This document shows, in pieces, positions 24,835-33,108 of a stretch of 64,000 bases of DNA (positions are counted from its first letter, which is position 1; every line of letters begins with the position of its first letter). The notes under the pieces are model-generated. The model was given only the letters and a program-made list of their open reading frames with translations. It had not been told where the DNA came from and did no database searches. The translations under genes were made by a program, and so were the position numbers. Source of the stretch: Archaeoglobi archaeon (GTDB lineage: Archaea; Halobacteriota; Archaeoglobi; Archaeoglobales; Archaeoglobaceae); contig JAPDIW010000044.1 in NCBI GenBank assembly GCA_029259415.1, positions 27,716-91,715 on the forward strand, in the 5' to 3' direction.

Positions 24835-25898
24835 TCTAACTCCCCCATTATTTTCATTAATGCCTCGACGAAATAGTAATCACCCCATATTAAACATTCG
24901 TCAACTCCTAAACCCGCTGGCTTATGAAAACATCCGTGTTTTAATATGCCATCTCCATCACCCTTAGCTAAGTATTGCTTACTGCTAAGAGAGTTCAGAA
25001 TTTTCATAGCTATTTCTTTAAATCTTTCTTGTCGACTGAGATTTGATAATGTGAGCAAACCAGAACTAGCTATTGCTGCAGCAGAGCTATCCTTGACGGA
25101 TTTTTCAGGATCATTAAAGTCCCAGTAGGGAACATAGTCTTCGGGTAGATGTTCTATGAAGTAACTTGCAAGTTTTTTTGCGGTTTTCAGAAATATCTTA
25201 TCTTTTGCTGTTTTATACGCCAAAGCAAATCCATATATTGCCCAAGCTTGTCCCCTTGACCAGCATGATTCATCGCGGTATCCTTGAGTTGTAATTTTTC
25301 TAATGATATTCCCTGTATCTAAATCGAAGTCGATTACATGGATCGTAGAATAGCTCCCTCTAATGAATTCTTCAATTGTTCGTATGGAGTGCGTATAAGC
25401 TATATCATAGTAAATACCATTACCTGTTTCTTCAAACGCCCACCAGAGTAACGGTAAGTTCATCATGACATCTATAATAGTTCTTCCAACTTTTTCACCA
25501 TTCAGGTATGTAACACAGTATACAAATTTAGATTTCTTGTGAACTAGAGTTGAAAGAGTTTTTGCTGCATCTAACGAAATTCGTCCTAGATTTTCATCAC
25601 CAGTAAACTTATAACCCAAAACGAAGGAAGGGTAAAACAGAAAACCTAGATCAAATGTCTTGTCAAATCTTCTCCCCTTTAAGCGCTCAGCCCAAGAGTA
25701 AGCCAATTCTTTATATTTTTTATCCTTCGTTATCTTATAACACAGCCAAAGTAAACCAACCCAAAAACCGCCAGTCCAGTAACCATCCTTGGTAGTTGTC
25801 CACTTTCCATTCTTCGTTATGTGTGGAAAGTCTCTGAGATTAACAATATTTTTATTCACTTTATCCAATATGATTTCCAAGATATTATTCATATCCAT
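24831..25898 (-). CDS. Glycoside hydrolase family 88 (unsaturated glucuronyl hydrolase-like)
   Basis: A 355-residue alpha6/alpha6-barrel protein with signatures of GH88: DGYWTGGFWVGLLWL near residue 38-52, an Asp in RTIIDVMMNLPLLWWAFEETG at the usual catalytic position, ITTQGYRDESCWSRGQAWAIYGFA, and WDFNDPEKSVKDSSAAAIASSGL. GH88 enzymes hydrate the 4,5-unsaturated uronic acid left by polysaccharide lyases. No lyase gene is visible here and no signal peptide is seen, so the enzyme would be cytoplasmic. It sits between the CMP-transferase and the synthase of the nonulosonate route, overlapping both, so it belongs to the operon. Its job in synthesis is unclear. Confidence 0.83.
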   Translation of the reverse strand: MDMNNILEIILDKVNKNIVNLRDFPHITKNGKWTTTKDGYWTGGFWVGLLWLCYKITKDKKYKELAYSWAERLKGRRFDKTFDLGFLFYPSFVLGYKFTGDENLGRISLDAAKTLSTLVHKKSKFVYCVTYLNGEKVGRTIIDVMMNLPLLWWAFEETGNGIYYDIAYTHSIRTIEEFIRGSYSTIHVIDFDLDTGNIIRKITTQGYRDESCWSRGQAWAIYGFALAYKTAKDKIFLKTAKKLASYFIEHLPEDYVPYWDFNDPEKSVKDSSAAAIASSGLLTLSNLSRQERFKEIAMKILNSLSSKQYLAKGDGDGILKHGCFHKPAGLGVDECLIWGDYYFVEALMKIMGELE

Positions 25899-26583
25899 AC
25901 TTCCTCATTAAGAGTTCTGCTAATAAGAAGTCTATCTCATTATCGATATCGATACTTCTTTCAAGGGACATTATGTATGGAATCATTTTTTGACAATAAA
26001 AGCTTCTATATCTGTATAAGACTTCGGGTGTGGACACATATATTGCCCCGTTTGGCATATATGCTTTTGGCAAGTCCTGTCGCCTTTTTCTTAAATATTC
26101 CTCTCCAAAGATAGGTTTCAAATAACCATTCTCGACTTTGAAACTCCAGTACGGCGAATGTTCGGCTTCACAGACACTTATAACCGATTCACAATCACTT
26201 TTCATGAATAACTCTATAGCGTTATCAATGTCTTGACTGTTGCGTAATGGTGAAGTTGGTTGCAATAATACGACAATATCTGGCTTAAAATCCTGAACCT
26301 CCAAAGTACTTAAAGCGTGCAAGACTACATCTATACTCGGTGTGTCATCTTTTGATAGTTCTTTAGGCCTCTTTATTACTTTAGCACCATACTTGCTTGA
26401 GATTCTGGCAATATCCTCATCCTCTGTCGATACTACAATCTTGCTAATATATCTTGATTTAAAAGACTCTCGAATTGTGTAATAGATCAGAGGCTTTCCA
26501 TTGAGTGATTTTATGTTTTTTCTAGGTAGTCTCTTTGAGCCCCCACGAGCAGGTATTATTGCTAACGTATTTGGTTTTACCAT
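25885..26583 (-). CDS. neuA: CMP-nonulosonate cytidylyltransferase (NeuA/LegF type)
   Basis: This enzyme activates sialic or legionaminic acid to the CMP form. From the ATG at 26583 it has 232 residues, the common bacterial/archaeal size. LAIIPARGGSKRLPRKNIK is the CTP-binding signature; SIDVVLHAL, VVLLQPTSPLRNSQDID and the later YMPNGAIYVS and DIDNEIDF (metal-binding Asp pair) complete the set. The frame opens at 26604, but GGAGGGT lies four bases before the second of two adjacent ATGs, so 26583 is preferred. Its start lies 62 bases inside the preceding glycosyltransferase-like gene, an unusually long overlap. GH88 follows with a 14-base overlap. Confidence 0.92.
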   Translation of the reverse strand: MVKPNTLAIIPARGGSKRLPRKNIKSLNGKPLIYYTIRESFKSRYISKIVVSTEDEDIARISSKYGAKVIKRPKELSKDDTPSIDVVLHALSTLEVQDFKPDIVVLLQPTSPLRNSQDIDNAIELFMKSDCESVISVCEAEHSPYWSFKVENGYLKPIFGEEYLRKRRQDLPKAYMPNGAIYVSTPEVLYRYRSFYCQKMIPYIMSLERSIDIDNEIDFLLAELLMRKYGYE

Positions 26584-28132
26584 CATACCCTCCACTTTGG
26601 CCATTGCATATTTTGATTATGGTTTCCGCTATAACCTCACCACATCTACCAAAATTCTTGAATATACGATTTTTTAGTTCATCTTGCATTTTCAGCATTT
26701 TATTATATTCAGTCTTATCTTTCAACATTGTTAATACTTCATTGACTAGGACATTTGATTCTGTAATAGGTCTTTTTCCCCCAAAAGTCGAAAGATCTAA
26801 CTGCTCTGGATAACGCTGTCCTGTAAAGTTGATTTGGATTACGGGCACATCCATTGCAATTGCCTCAAATAATCCTGTAGAAACTGTAGAAATTACAATG
26901 TACGAATTTGCCAATAACTCATAGAAATCAAATTCATCACGAATGATTATCGTTTTCTTTAATTCATTTTTAGAAAACACATGTTTTATTTTATTTTCAA
27001 CACTAAATCTTTTTTTATTTTCCCGGGGATGTAGCTTGATAATAAGGTTGCAATCATCCGGTAAAACTTTTGCTAGTTCTTTTAATGCCAAAAACAATTT
27101 TTCATTTTCATACCATTCCTCAGCAACCGAAATATAAACCACATTGCGGCGACTACTTTCTTTACGGCCCAACTTTTTATTAAACTTGTTAAAATTTCTT
27201 TTTAAAGAGGAAATTTTCCACAAATACTCAAATCTGGGGGATCCAAGCGAGAGAATCTTGACGGTATTATCTGTCCATCTCTCTAAATCTTCCTTTGTTA
27301 TATCATCGTACGTAATTATATAATCAGATATATATGGGTAGTGCCCACCACCTCCAGCTCCATGTTGTAAAATGAAGGTAGGAATTCCTTTTTCCTTTGC
27401 TATCTCGAATGCTGTAGTAAATACAATCGATATGACTCCATCAATATTATATGTGTTAAAAATTTTATCAAAAAAATAATATTGTATTAATTCTTTTTTA
27501 AGAAGAGACCTGATAAAATACCTATCAACTAGCAGAATTTCCTTAGTTTCATAATCAACTTTAGAGACCAAAAAATTGAACAATTCTGAAGATTCTTTAT
27601 AGGATCGAATATACTCTATGATGGGAAGGTTTTTCAGCTCGTGATCGAAAAAGACAACTTTTGAATTTTTTAGATTTTTAAAATCATCTAAATACTTAAC
27701 ATAGACATCTTTAAATGTTACGATTAGCACTCGCTTATGTCTTTCTAAATGCTCTATAACAGGAATCGCAGACATAACATGGTCCTTAGTATTAAGAACA
27801 AACAAGAAATTAAAATCACCGTTGAGGTTATCTAAGGTGTCTAACCCATACTTAAATTTGTAGAATAAATATTCAAATTTTACAAAGAAAAGCTTCCATA
27901 TTAAAATCATTGGAATTAAAGTCAGATCCTCTAAGAAATTTTTAATACGTTCTACGACACTTGCATACGCTTTGGTGTAATAAGTTCTGATTATAAATAA
28001 AGTGGGTATTTTAGAAAATATTCTTTCTTTCTCGATAATATCGTGGAACATATAATAAATTCTCTTCCAAAGCTTAATTCTCTCTTCATACTTGTGAGGC
28101 AATTTAAACTTGGCTACTTTAGCCTTAAACAT
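26522..28132 (-). CDS. GT-B-fold transferase, CDP-glycerol/capsule polymerase-like
   Basis: A 536-residue protein whose C-terminal half looks like the GT-B family that includes CDP-glycerol glycerophosphotransferases, capsule transferases and some sialyltransferases. Supporting parts are TFILQHGAGGGGHYPYISDYI, NVVYISVAEEWYENEKLF, the nucleotide-site LIIKLHPRENKKRF (His-Pro-Arg/Lys) and VISTVSTGLFEAIAMDVPVIQ. The first 110 residues are basic with one hydrophobic patch (LTLIPMILIWKLFFV), perhaps for membrane contact. Located directly before the CMP-transferase, it is a fair candidate for the enzyme that transfers the activated nonulosonic acid; that is inference. Its 3' end overlaps neuA by 62 bases. 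Confidence 0.65.
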   Translation of the reverse strand: MFKAKVAKFKLPHKYEERIKLWKRIYYMFHDIIEKERIFSKIPTLFIIRTYYTKAYASVVERIKNFLEDLTLIPMILIWKLFFVKFEYLFYKFKYGLDTLDNLNGDFNFLFVLNTKDHVMSAIPVIEHLERHKRVLIVTFKDVYVKYLDDFKNLKNSKVVFFDHELKNLPIIEYIRSYKESSELFNFLVSKVDYETKEILLVDRYFIRSLLKKELIQYYFFDKIFNTYNIDGVISIVFTTAFEIAKEKGIPTFILQHGAGGGGHYPYISDYIITYDDITKEDLERWTDNTVKILSLGSPRFEYLWKISSLKRNFNKFNKKLGRKESSRRNVVYISVAEEWYENEKLFLALKELAKVLPDDCNLIIKLHPRENKKRFSVENKIKHVFSKNELKKTIIIRDEFDFYELLANSYIVISTVSTGLFEAIAMDVPVIQINFTGQRYPEQLDLSTFGGKRPITESNVLVNEVLTMLKDKTEYNKMLKMQDELKNRIFKNFGRCGEVIAETIIKICNGQSGGYDGKTKYVSNNTCSWGLKETT

Positions 28133-28146
28133 TATATAAGCACCTC

Positions 28147-29157
28147 CTAGCTCTTAGAAATATGTTTACGAATTATCTCAGCAAATCCTCCTTTTTTATT
28201 AGAGAAAATTTCATAACATTCTACATTATCTAGGAGGTTGCTAATAATTAGTCGTCTTTTTTTCTCTAGTTCAAATAAGTCTAAATCCTTTTTCATATAG
28301 GAATAAGTGCAAATACTGTGGTGCGCGTTAGTCCTGAAGTGTATCAACGTCTGTGTAGTATCGTACAAAAGCTTAACCGCTGTAGATTTGTCCAACTCCT
28401 GGATATCTGGTGAGCCTTCACGAAGGAAGTAACATATTTCAGGTCGGCAGGAGTCTATCATTTTCTGCTTCACATTTATTGAACTTCTATTTCCAAGGAT
28501 TGCTGAAAAGACAGGCAATCTAAGCAAATTATCTTGAACTTTCTTTGTTAACTTTTGCCACCCAGATAGGCCTATAGACCCTATATCCGTTTTCGGAGAT
28601 ATCCCTACTGCCCTTGGGAAGGAATATACTCTGTCATTTCCGAAAAGTACAGTATCATCACCATAAAGCTGAGCTTCAGGTGAGATAGAGAGGAGATTTA
28701 GTACCGTTGAGGTTTTTCCCATGTTACTTAAACCAGTAATCAAGATATTCTTACCCTCAAATGATATGCATGCGGCATGCACTGGCGTAATATCATACCG
28801 AAGCAAATGAATTGAAATGGTTGCACCAATGATATACGAAACGTCTCCAAATTTCCAAAAAAGTGGCGAGAAAATTAATTCTGTCATAGGTTGATCAAGC
28901 CCCTTAATAACTGCTTGAAGACCTACAATAGACGGTAGCCCCCAATCTAGGTACAACCAGTTTTCACCCCACCTGTACTTGTCACCAACCCTTTCCCCAG
29001 ATAGGTAATGTTCAGGCTTAATTCTGCAGACTTTTACCACGATATTCGGCTCTTTTATCTCATCAGTAAGGAACACGTCAGGAATTTCAATATACTTGGT
29101 GTTTAGTGATTTATCCGAGCGAATAGAAAGCACATTATGTATGTTATACAAATACAT
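28147..29157 (-). CDS. HPr-kinase-like P-loop protein of glycan clusters
   Basis: A 336-residue protein with a P-loop in ILITGLSNMGKTSTVLNLL (about residues 141-159) after VHAACISFEGKN, the layout of the C-terminal domain of HPr kinase/phosphorylase and its relatives in polysaccharide loci. An acidic YGDDTVLF follows, a possible Walker B, as in HPr kinase. The N-terminal 120 residues do not match anything I know. Archaea of this type generally lack a sugar phosphotransferase system, so HPr is an unlikely substrate. It overlaps the glycosyltransferase gene upstream by one base and precedes the GT-B gene by 15 bases. A kinase acting on a sugar or protein of the cluster is possible. Confidence 0.6.
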   Translation of the reverse strand: MYLYNIHNVLSIRSDKSLNTKYIEIPDVFLTDEIKEPNIVVKVCRIKPEHYLSGERVGDKYRWGENWLYLDWGLPSIVGLQAVIKGLDQPMTELIFSPLFWKFGDVSYIIGATISIHLLRYDITPVHAACISFEGKNILITGLSNMGKTSTVLNLLSISPEAQLYGDDTVLFGNDRVYSFPRAVGISPKTDIGSIGLSGWQKLTKKVQDNLLRLPVFSAILGNRSSINVKQKMIDSCRPEICYFLREGSPDIQELDKSTAVKLLYDTTQTLIHFRTNAHHSICTYSYMKKDLDLFELEKKRRLIISNLLDNVECYEIFSNKKGGFAEIIRKHISKS

Positions 29158-30311
29158 TAAATATCACCTCCTCTCAACTTATCGTAAAGTTTAATGTATT
29201 TATCAGTAACATTTGGATACATAAATATTTTTATCCTACTTCTACACATGTTACTCAATTCGATACTTAACTTTTTATTTTCCAAAACTACAAGTATCCT
29301 TTTGGCTAGTGAGATTGGATCTTTCTTCGGAACTATCAAGTCTGCTGATCCAAGTACTTCTTTAATAGCTTCATCATTAGAAGCCACAATAACTTTACTA
29401 TAATACATGGGATCAAATAAAGATATGCCAAATGCTTCAACTACTGATGGCATACAGTAAACATCGCAAGCCTTGATCAGGGCATACTTTTCCTTGCCTA
29501 TCACATATCCAGTGAAAGTTACAAATTCCTCCAGATTTAGTTTTTTGACTAAATTTTCGAGATTATCCCTCTCATCCCCTTCACCAGCGATTACCAAATG
29601 TATATCGGTCACACCATCGGAGACTAACTTTGAAACGGCTTCGATCAAATAATCTAATCCCTTCTCTTTACTTAATCTTGAGAGTGACAATATCAATTTT
29701 TTATCTTTTGGTATCCCATATCTTGTCAACACTGAATCGATAAAATCACTTTCTATTGCAAATTCTGGAGGTTTATACATATTGTAAATCACAAAAATTT
29801 TATCCTCTCTAGTTCCAGCGTCTATAGCATCTTTTACCATTGCTTTTGAAACGACCGTGTGAGCGTCGCATAATTTAAGAGCTAGTTTAATGAGTATCTT
29901 TCTGTACCATTTGAGTCTCATCCCATAGTTTATTTCTCGAACAACTTGTATATCTTCACCGTGCGAGGTAATGATGACTGGAGCCTTGTGAAAAGGTTTA
30001 GTGATAGCTGCAAGAAAACCAGAAGAAAATGCAAAATGAGCATGCACGATATCCGGATTTATTTTTCTCGCCCACTTAATGAAAGTGTAAAACATTCTTA
30101 TTGCATCAATTAGCGAACTCGAACCTCTTTTTCTCAGTGCAATATTTTTTGGAAAACCATTTGTTTTGTCTATGTAATTTTGAGCATCATAAGGCGTAAA
30201 AAGATAGACCTCATGGCCTCTTTCTGCTAAACTCTCTGCCAGCCATTTCACTTGATATTCAGCCCCCCCGACTTGCGGAAAGAAAGTTGTAGTCAATATG
30301 AAGATTTTCAT
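29157..30311 (-). CDS. Glycosyltransferase family 4
   Basis: A retaining GT-B glycosyltransferase of 384 residues in the normal domain order. N-terminal acceptor domain: FILTTTFFPQVGGAEYQVKWL, VHAHFAFSSGFLAA and ITSHGEDIQ. C-terminal donor domain: LILSLSRLSKEKGLDYLIEAV, LVIAGEGDERDNLENLV, FTGYV and the E-x7-E-like region VEAFGISLFDPMYYSK. Here the second Glu of the usual motif appears replaced by Asp in SLFDPMYY, which should be checked. The gene overlaps AsnB upstream and the HPr-kinase-like gene downstream by one base each. The sugar transferred is unknown. Confidence 0.88.
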   Translation of the reverse strand: MKIFILTTTFFPQVGGAEYQVKWLAESLAERGHEVYLFTPYDAQNYIDKTNGFPKNIALRKRGSSSLIDAIRMFYTFIKWARKINPDIVHAHFAFSSGFLAAITKPFHKAPVIITSHGEDIQVVREINYGMRLKWYRKILIKLALKLCDAHTVVSKAMVKDAIDAGTREDKIFVIYNMYKPPEFAIESDFIDSVLTRYGIPKDKKLILSLSRLSKEKGLDYLIEAVSKLVSDGVTDIHLVIAGEGDERDNLENLVKKLNLEEFVTFTGYVIGKEKYALIKACDVYCMPSVVEAFGISLFDPMYYSKVIVASNDEAIKEVLGSADLIVPKKDPISLAKRILVVLENKKLSIELSNMCRSRIKIFMYPNVTDKYIKLYDKLRGGDI

Positions 30312-32128
30312 TATTTTTCACCACCTATGTAAATCCTATACCACACTACATAACAAAGGATTTTCCACAAAACCATTCCATAATCCCCTTTGCCTTCTTT
30401 ATGTTTTTTGTACAGTTCTTGGACCCTTTCGTGGTCAATATATTCAATGTCTCTTAAGTCATTGAAGTACTTTGCTACAAAATTATCATCCTCTCTAAAC
30501 CATTTAGATACTGGCACATCAAATCCATGTTTTGGCCGGTATATTATTTTCCTTGGTAGCAGACCGTTTACAGCTTTCTTCAACACATGTTTACCTTCGT
30601 TCCCCAGCTTTATGTGTGGTGGGATGTTGTAAGCAAAGCTCAAAAACTCGTGATCGAGATACGGCACTCTCGCTTCCAGTGATTTTGCCATCGTCATTTT
30701 GTCCAGTTTCATAAGCAGGTCATCTGGTAGCCAGTATTTTATGTCGTAGTAGAGCATGTTAGAAATATAATCTCTGCGCTCATCAAAGCATGACTTTACG
30801 AGTTTCTCAACCTCATCCTTGCCATTCTTAATAACCCACAGACTACCCCAGTCCATGTTCCTTAGCCTAAATGTGTAACTCTCAACTTGGCTACCTTTGG
30901 ATGCTACAAAGCCAAAGTACATCACCAGTCTTTTTTTGTCAAATAGCTTTGCAACTGAGGAGCTCAACAATTTGGTAACTTTTGAAAGTTTCGAAAGCCT
31001 ATTATACATCCTGTACTCATGTAGATACTTCTCATATCCGCCAAAAGCTTCATCACCTCCTTCTCCAGTTAGAACAACCTTGACTTTCTTCCTCGCAAGC
31101 TCAGAAATTAGCAGAGTCGGTATCGCCGCCGGATCGGCAACCGGTTCATCGAAGTGGTAGATTATCTTCGGTAGCAGGTCTATTTGGTCTATATCGACAA
31201 ACATTTCGTGGTGGTCTGTTCCAAACTCCTCGGCTATAATCCTGGCATATGGCGTTTCATCGTACTTGGCCCCTTCAAATCCAACGGAGAACGTTTTAAC
31301 CGGATCGTCCATCAGCTGACTCATTAAAGCGACGATTGTGGATGAATCTATGCCCCCAGACAGAAATGCGCCGAGAGGGACGTCTGCTATCAACCTCCTC
31401 CTCACAGACTCCTTCAACATTTTAAACACTTTTCTAGCTATCGCCTCTTCATCCTCCTTTACTGGTGAGTACACGAGATCCCAGTATCTCGTTTTTGAGA
31501 TCTTACCATCTTTCACAACGAGGTAGCAACCAGGTTCGAGCTTGTAAATTCCCCTGAACATCGTTCTTGGAGCTGGAACATATCGCAGGGCGAAGTAGTT
31601 TGCAAGAGCAACTTTATCAACCTCTCTCTTCACTTCCTCGTATTCAAGGATGGACTTTATCTCGGATGCGAAGAAAAGATGACCATCTAGAAGCGTGTAG
31701 TAGAGTGGCTTAATTCCTATCCTGTCCCTTGCCAAGAAAAGCTCCTTTTTCTCGGAATTCCAGATTGCAAAAGCGAACATCCCGTTGAATTTCTTAACGC
31801 AATCGTAACCGTATTCTTCATACGCGTGCACAATAACTTCTGTATCGGTATTTGTGTAAAATCTGTGCCCTCTTCTCTCAAGCTCCTCTCTCAGCTCCTT
31901 GAAGTTGTATATCTCCCCATTGAATACTATAACAATGCTCTTGTCCTCATTGAATATCGGCTGCTTTCCGGTTATGAGGTCAATTATGCTTAACCTCCTC
32001 ATCCCCAAAGAGATTTCATCATCAACATAGTAGCCGTGATCGTCCGGACCTCTGTGGACTATCTTATCGCACATCCTCCTAACAAGTTCTTTGTCCGAGA
32101 GACCGTAAACTCCTGCGATCCCACACAT
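30311..32128 (-). CDS. asnB: Asparagine synthetase (glutamine-hydrolysing) family amidotransferase
   Basis: A 605-residue protein with an N-terminal class II glutaminase (Cys2 in MCGIAGVYG, HRGPDDHGYY, RLSIIDLITGKQP, FNGEIYNFKELREEL) and a C-terminal ATP-pyrophosphatase domain with the PP-loop LSGGIDSSTIVALMS at about 260-275 and LTGEGGDEAFGGYEKYL. The length is usual for bacterial-type AsnB. Asparagine synthesis is the textbook role, but copies placed in glycan clusters often amidate uronic acids; the nearby UDP-glucose dehydrogenase would supply such a sugar. It is followed at one-base overlap by a GT4 gene. Both roles remain possible. Confidence 0.9.
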   Translation of the reverse strand: MCGIAGVYGLSDKELVRRMCDKIVHRGPDDHGYYVDDEISLGMRRLSIIDLITGKQPIFNEDKSIVIVFNGEIYNFKELREELERRGHRFYTNTDTEVIVHAYEEYGYDCVKKFNGMFAFAIWNSEKKELFLARDRIGIKPLYYTLLDGHLFFASEIKSILEYEEVKREVDKVALANYFALRYVPAPRTMFRGIYKLEPGCYLVVKDGKISKTRYWDLVYSPVKEDEEAIARKVFKMLKESVRRRLIADVPLGAFLSGGIDSSTIVALMSQLMDDPVKTFSVGFEGAKYDETPYARIIAEEFGTDHHEMFVDIDQIDLLPKIIYHFDEPVADPAAIPTLLISELARKKVKVVLTGEGGDEAFGGYEKYLHEYRMYNRLSKLSKVTKLLSSSVAKLFDKKRLVMYFGFVASKGSQVESYTFRLRNMDWGSLWVIKNGKDEVEKLVKSCFDERRDYISNMLYYDIKYWLPDDLLMKLDKMTMAKSLEARVPYLDHEFLSFAYNIPPHIKLGNEGKHVLKKAVNGLLPRKIIYRPKHGFDVPVSKWFREDDNFVAKYFNDLRDIEYIDHERVQELYKKHKEGKGDYGMVLWKILCYVVWYRIYIGGEK

Positions 32129-32132
32129 TATT

Positions 32133-33074
32133 TCAGCCTTTCAAAACTCCGATGTTTTCCTCGATCCATTCAACCTCCCTTCTGATGCCTTCACCCAGCT
32201 TTACCCTCGGCTTATATCCGAGTTCTTCCTTAGCTTTCGTTATATCCGCATACGTGTCCCTCACATCTCCCTTCTTTGCCCCTTCAAATCTTATCTTTGC
32301 CTCAACACCAACCGCTCTTTCAATCTCCCTAACAGCCTCAATCAACTCAACTCTGCTTCCACCCCCGATATTGAAAACTCCTACAGCATCGCTTTCGGCA
32401 GCCTTAATTGTTGCATCCACAACATCTCCAACATAGGTAAAATCCCTCGTCTGCTTTCCATCACCGTATATCACGATTTCCCTTCCATCCATCATCGCCC
32501 TTATAAACCTGTGGAAGGCCATGTCTGGTCGTTGCCTCTCGCCGTAAACTGTGAAATATCGCAGCGAGATCGCTGGAATTCCGAAATTCATTCTGTAAAG
32601 CTCGCATAGGTTTTCTGCAGCGAGTTTCGTAACGCCATAAGGCGAGAAGGGCTTAGGATACATGTCTTCTCTCATTGGCAACTCGTTAACGTTACCGTAA
32701 ACCGATGAGGATGAGGTATAAACAAATTTCACTATCCCGTACTTCTTGCAGGCTTCAAGCAGTCTTTGAGTTGTCAGGATGTTGTTTCTCGTGTAAATTT
32801 CAAATTCCTCACCCCAGCTTGCCCTAACTCCAGCTTGGGCAGCGAGATGGAATATTACATCCACATCTTTGATAATTGCAACGTCAACATCCAGAATGTC
32901 TTTTTCGATGAACGTTATCTCGTCAACAAACCCAGACACATTTCTTTCTTTAATCTTTCTTGAGTAGTAATCGGTAAAGCAATCGATACCTACAACATCG
33001 TATCCCTTTTCCAGCAACCTTTCAACGAGGTTCGAGCCTATGAATCCCGCGCATCCTGTAACAATTACTGTCAT
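32133..33074 (-). CDS. NAD-dependent nucleotide-sugar epimerase (UDP-glucuronate/UDP-glucose 4-epimerase type)
   Basis: An extended short-chain dehydrogenase of about 313 residues. The NAD motif VTGCAGFIGSNLVERLL stands at the N-terminus; HLAAQAGVRASW, TSSSSVYGNV with the catalytic Ser, YGVTKLAAENLC with Tyr-x-x-x-Lys, RYFTVYGERQRPDMAFHRFI and YGDGKQTRDFTYVGDVV follow. The AQAGVR and RQRPDMAF blocks resemble UDP-glucuronate 4-epimerases. The start is taken at ATG 33074; the six upstream codons add nothing, and a TATA-like TTTTTAAAC lies about 25 bases before it. It follows the domain-swapped glycosyltransferase gene and precedes AsnB by four bases. Confidence 0.85.
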   Translation of the reverse strand: MTVIVTGCAGFIGSNLVERLLEKGYDVVGIDCFTDYYSRKIKERNVSGFVDEITFIEKDILDVDVAIIKDVDVIFHLAAQAGVRASWGEEFEIYTRNNILTTQRLLEACKKYGIVKFVYTSSSSVYGNVNELPMREDMYPKPFSPYGVTKLAAENLCELYRMNFGIPAISLRYFTVYGERQRPDMAFHRFIRAMMDGREIVIYGDGKQTRDFTYVGDVVDATIKAAESDAVGVFNIGGGSRVELIEAVREIERAVGVEAKIRFEGAKKGDVRDTYADITKAKEELGYKPRVKLGEGIRREVEWIEENIGVLKG

Positions 33075-33108
33075 ACATAAATTTAGCATCATCGAGTTTA
33101 AAAACTTT

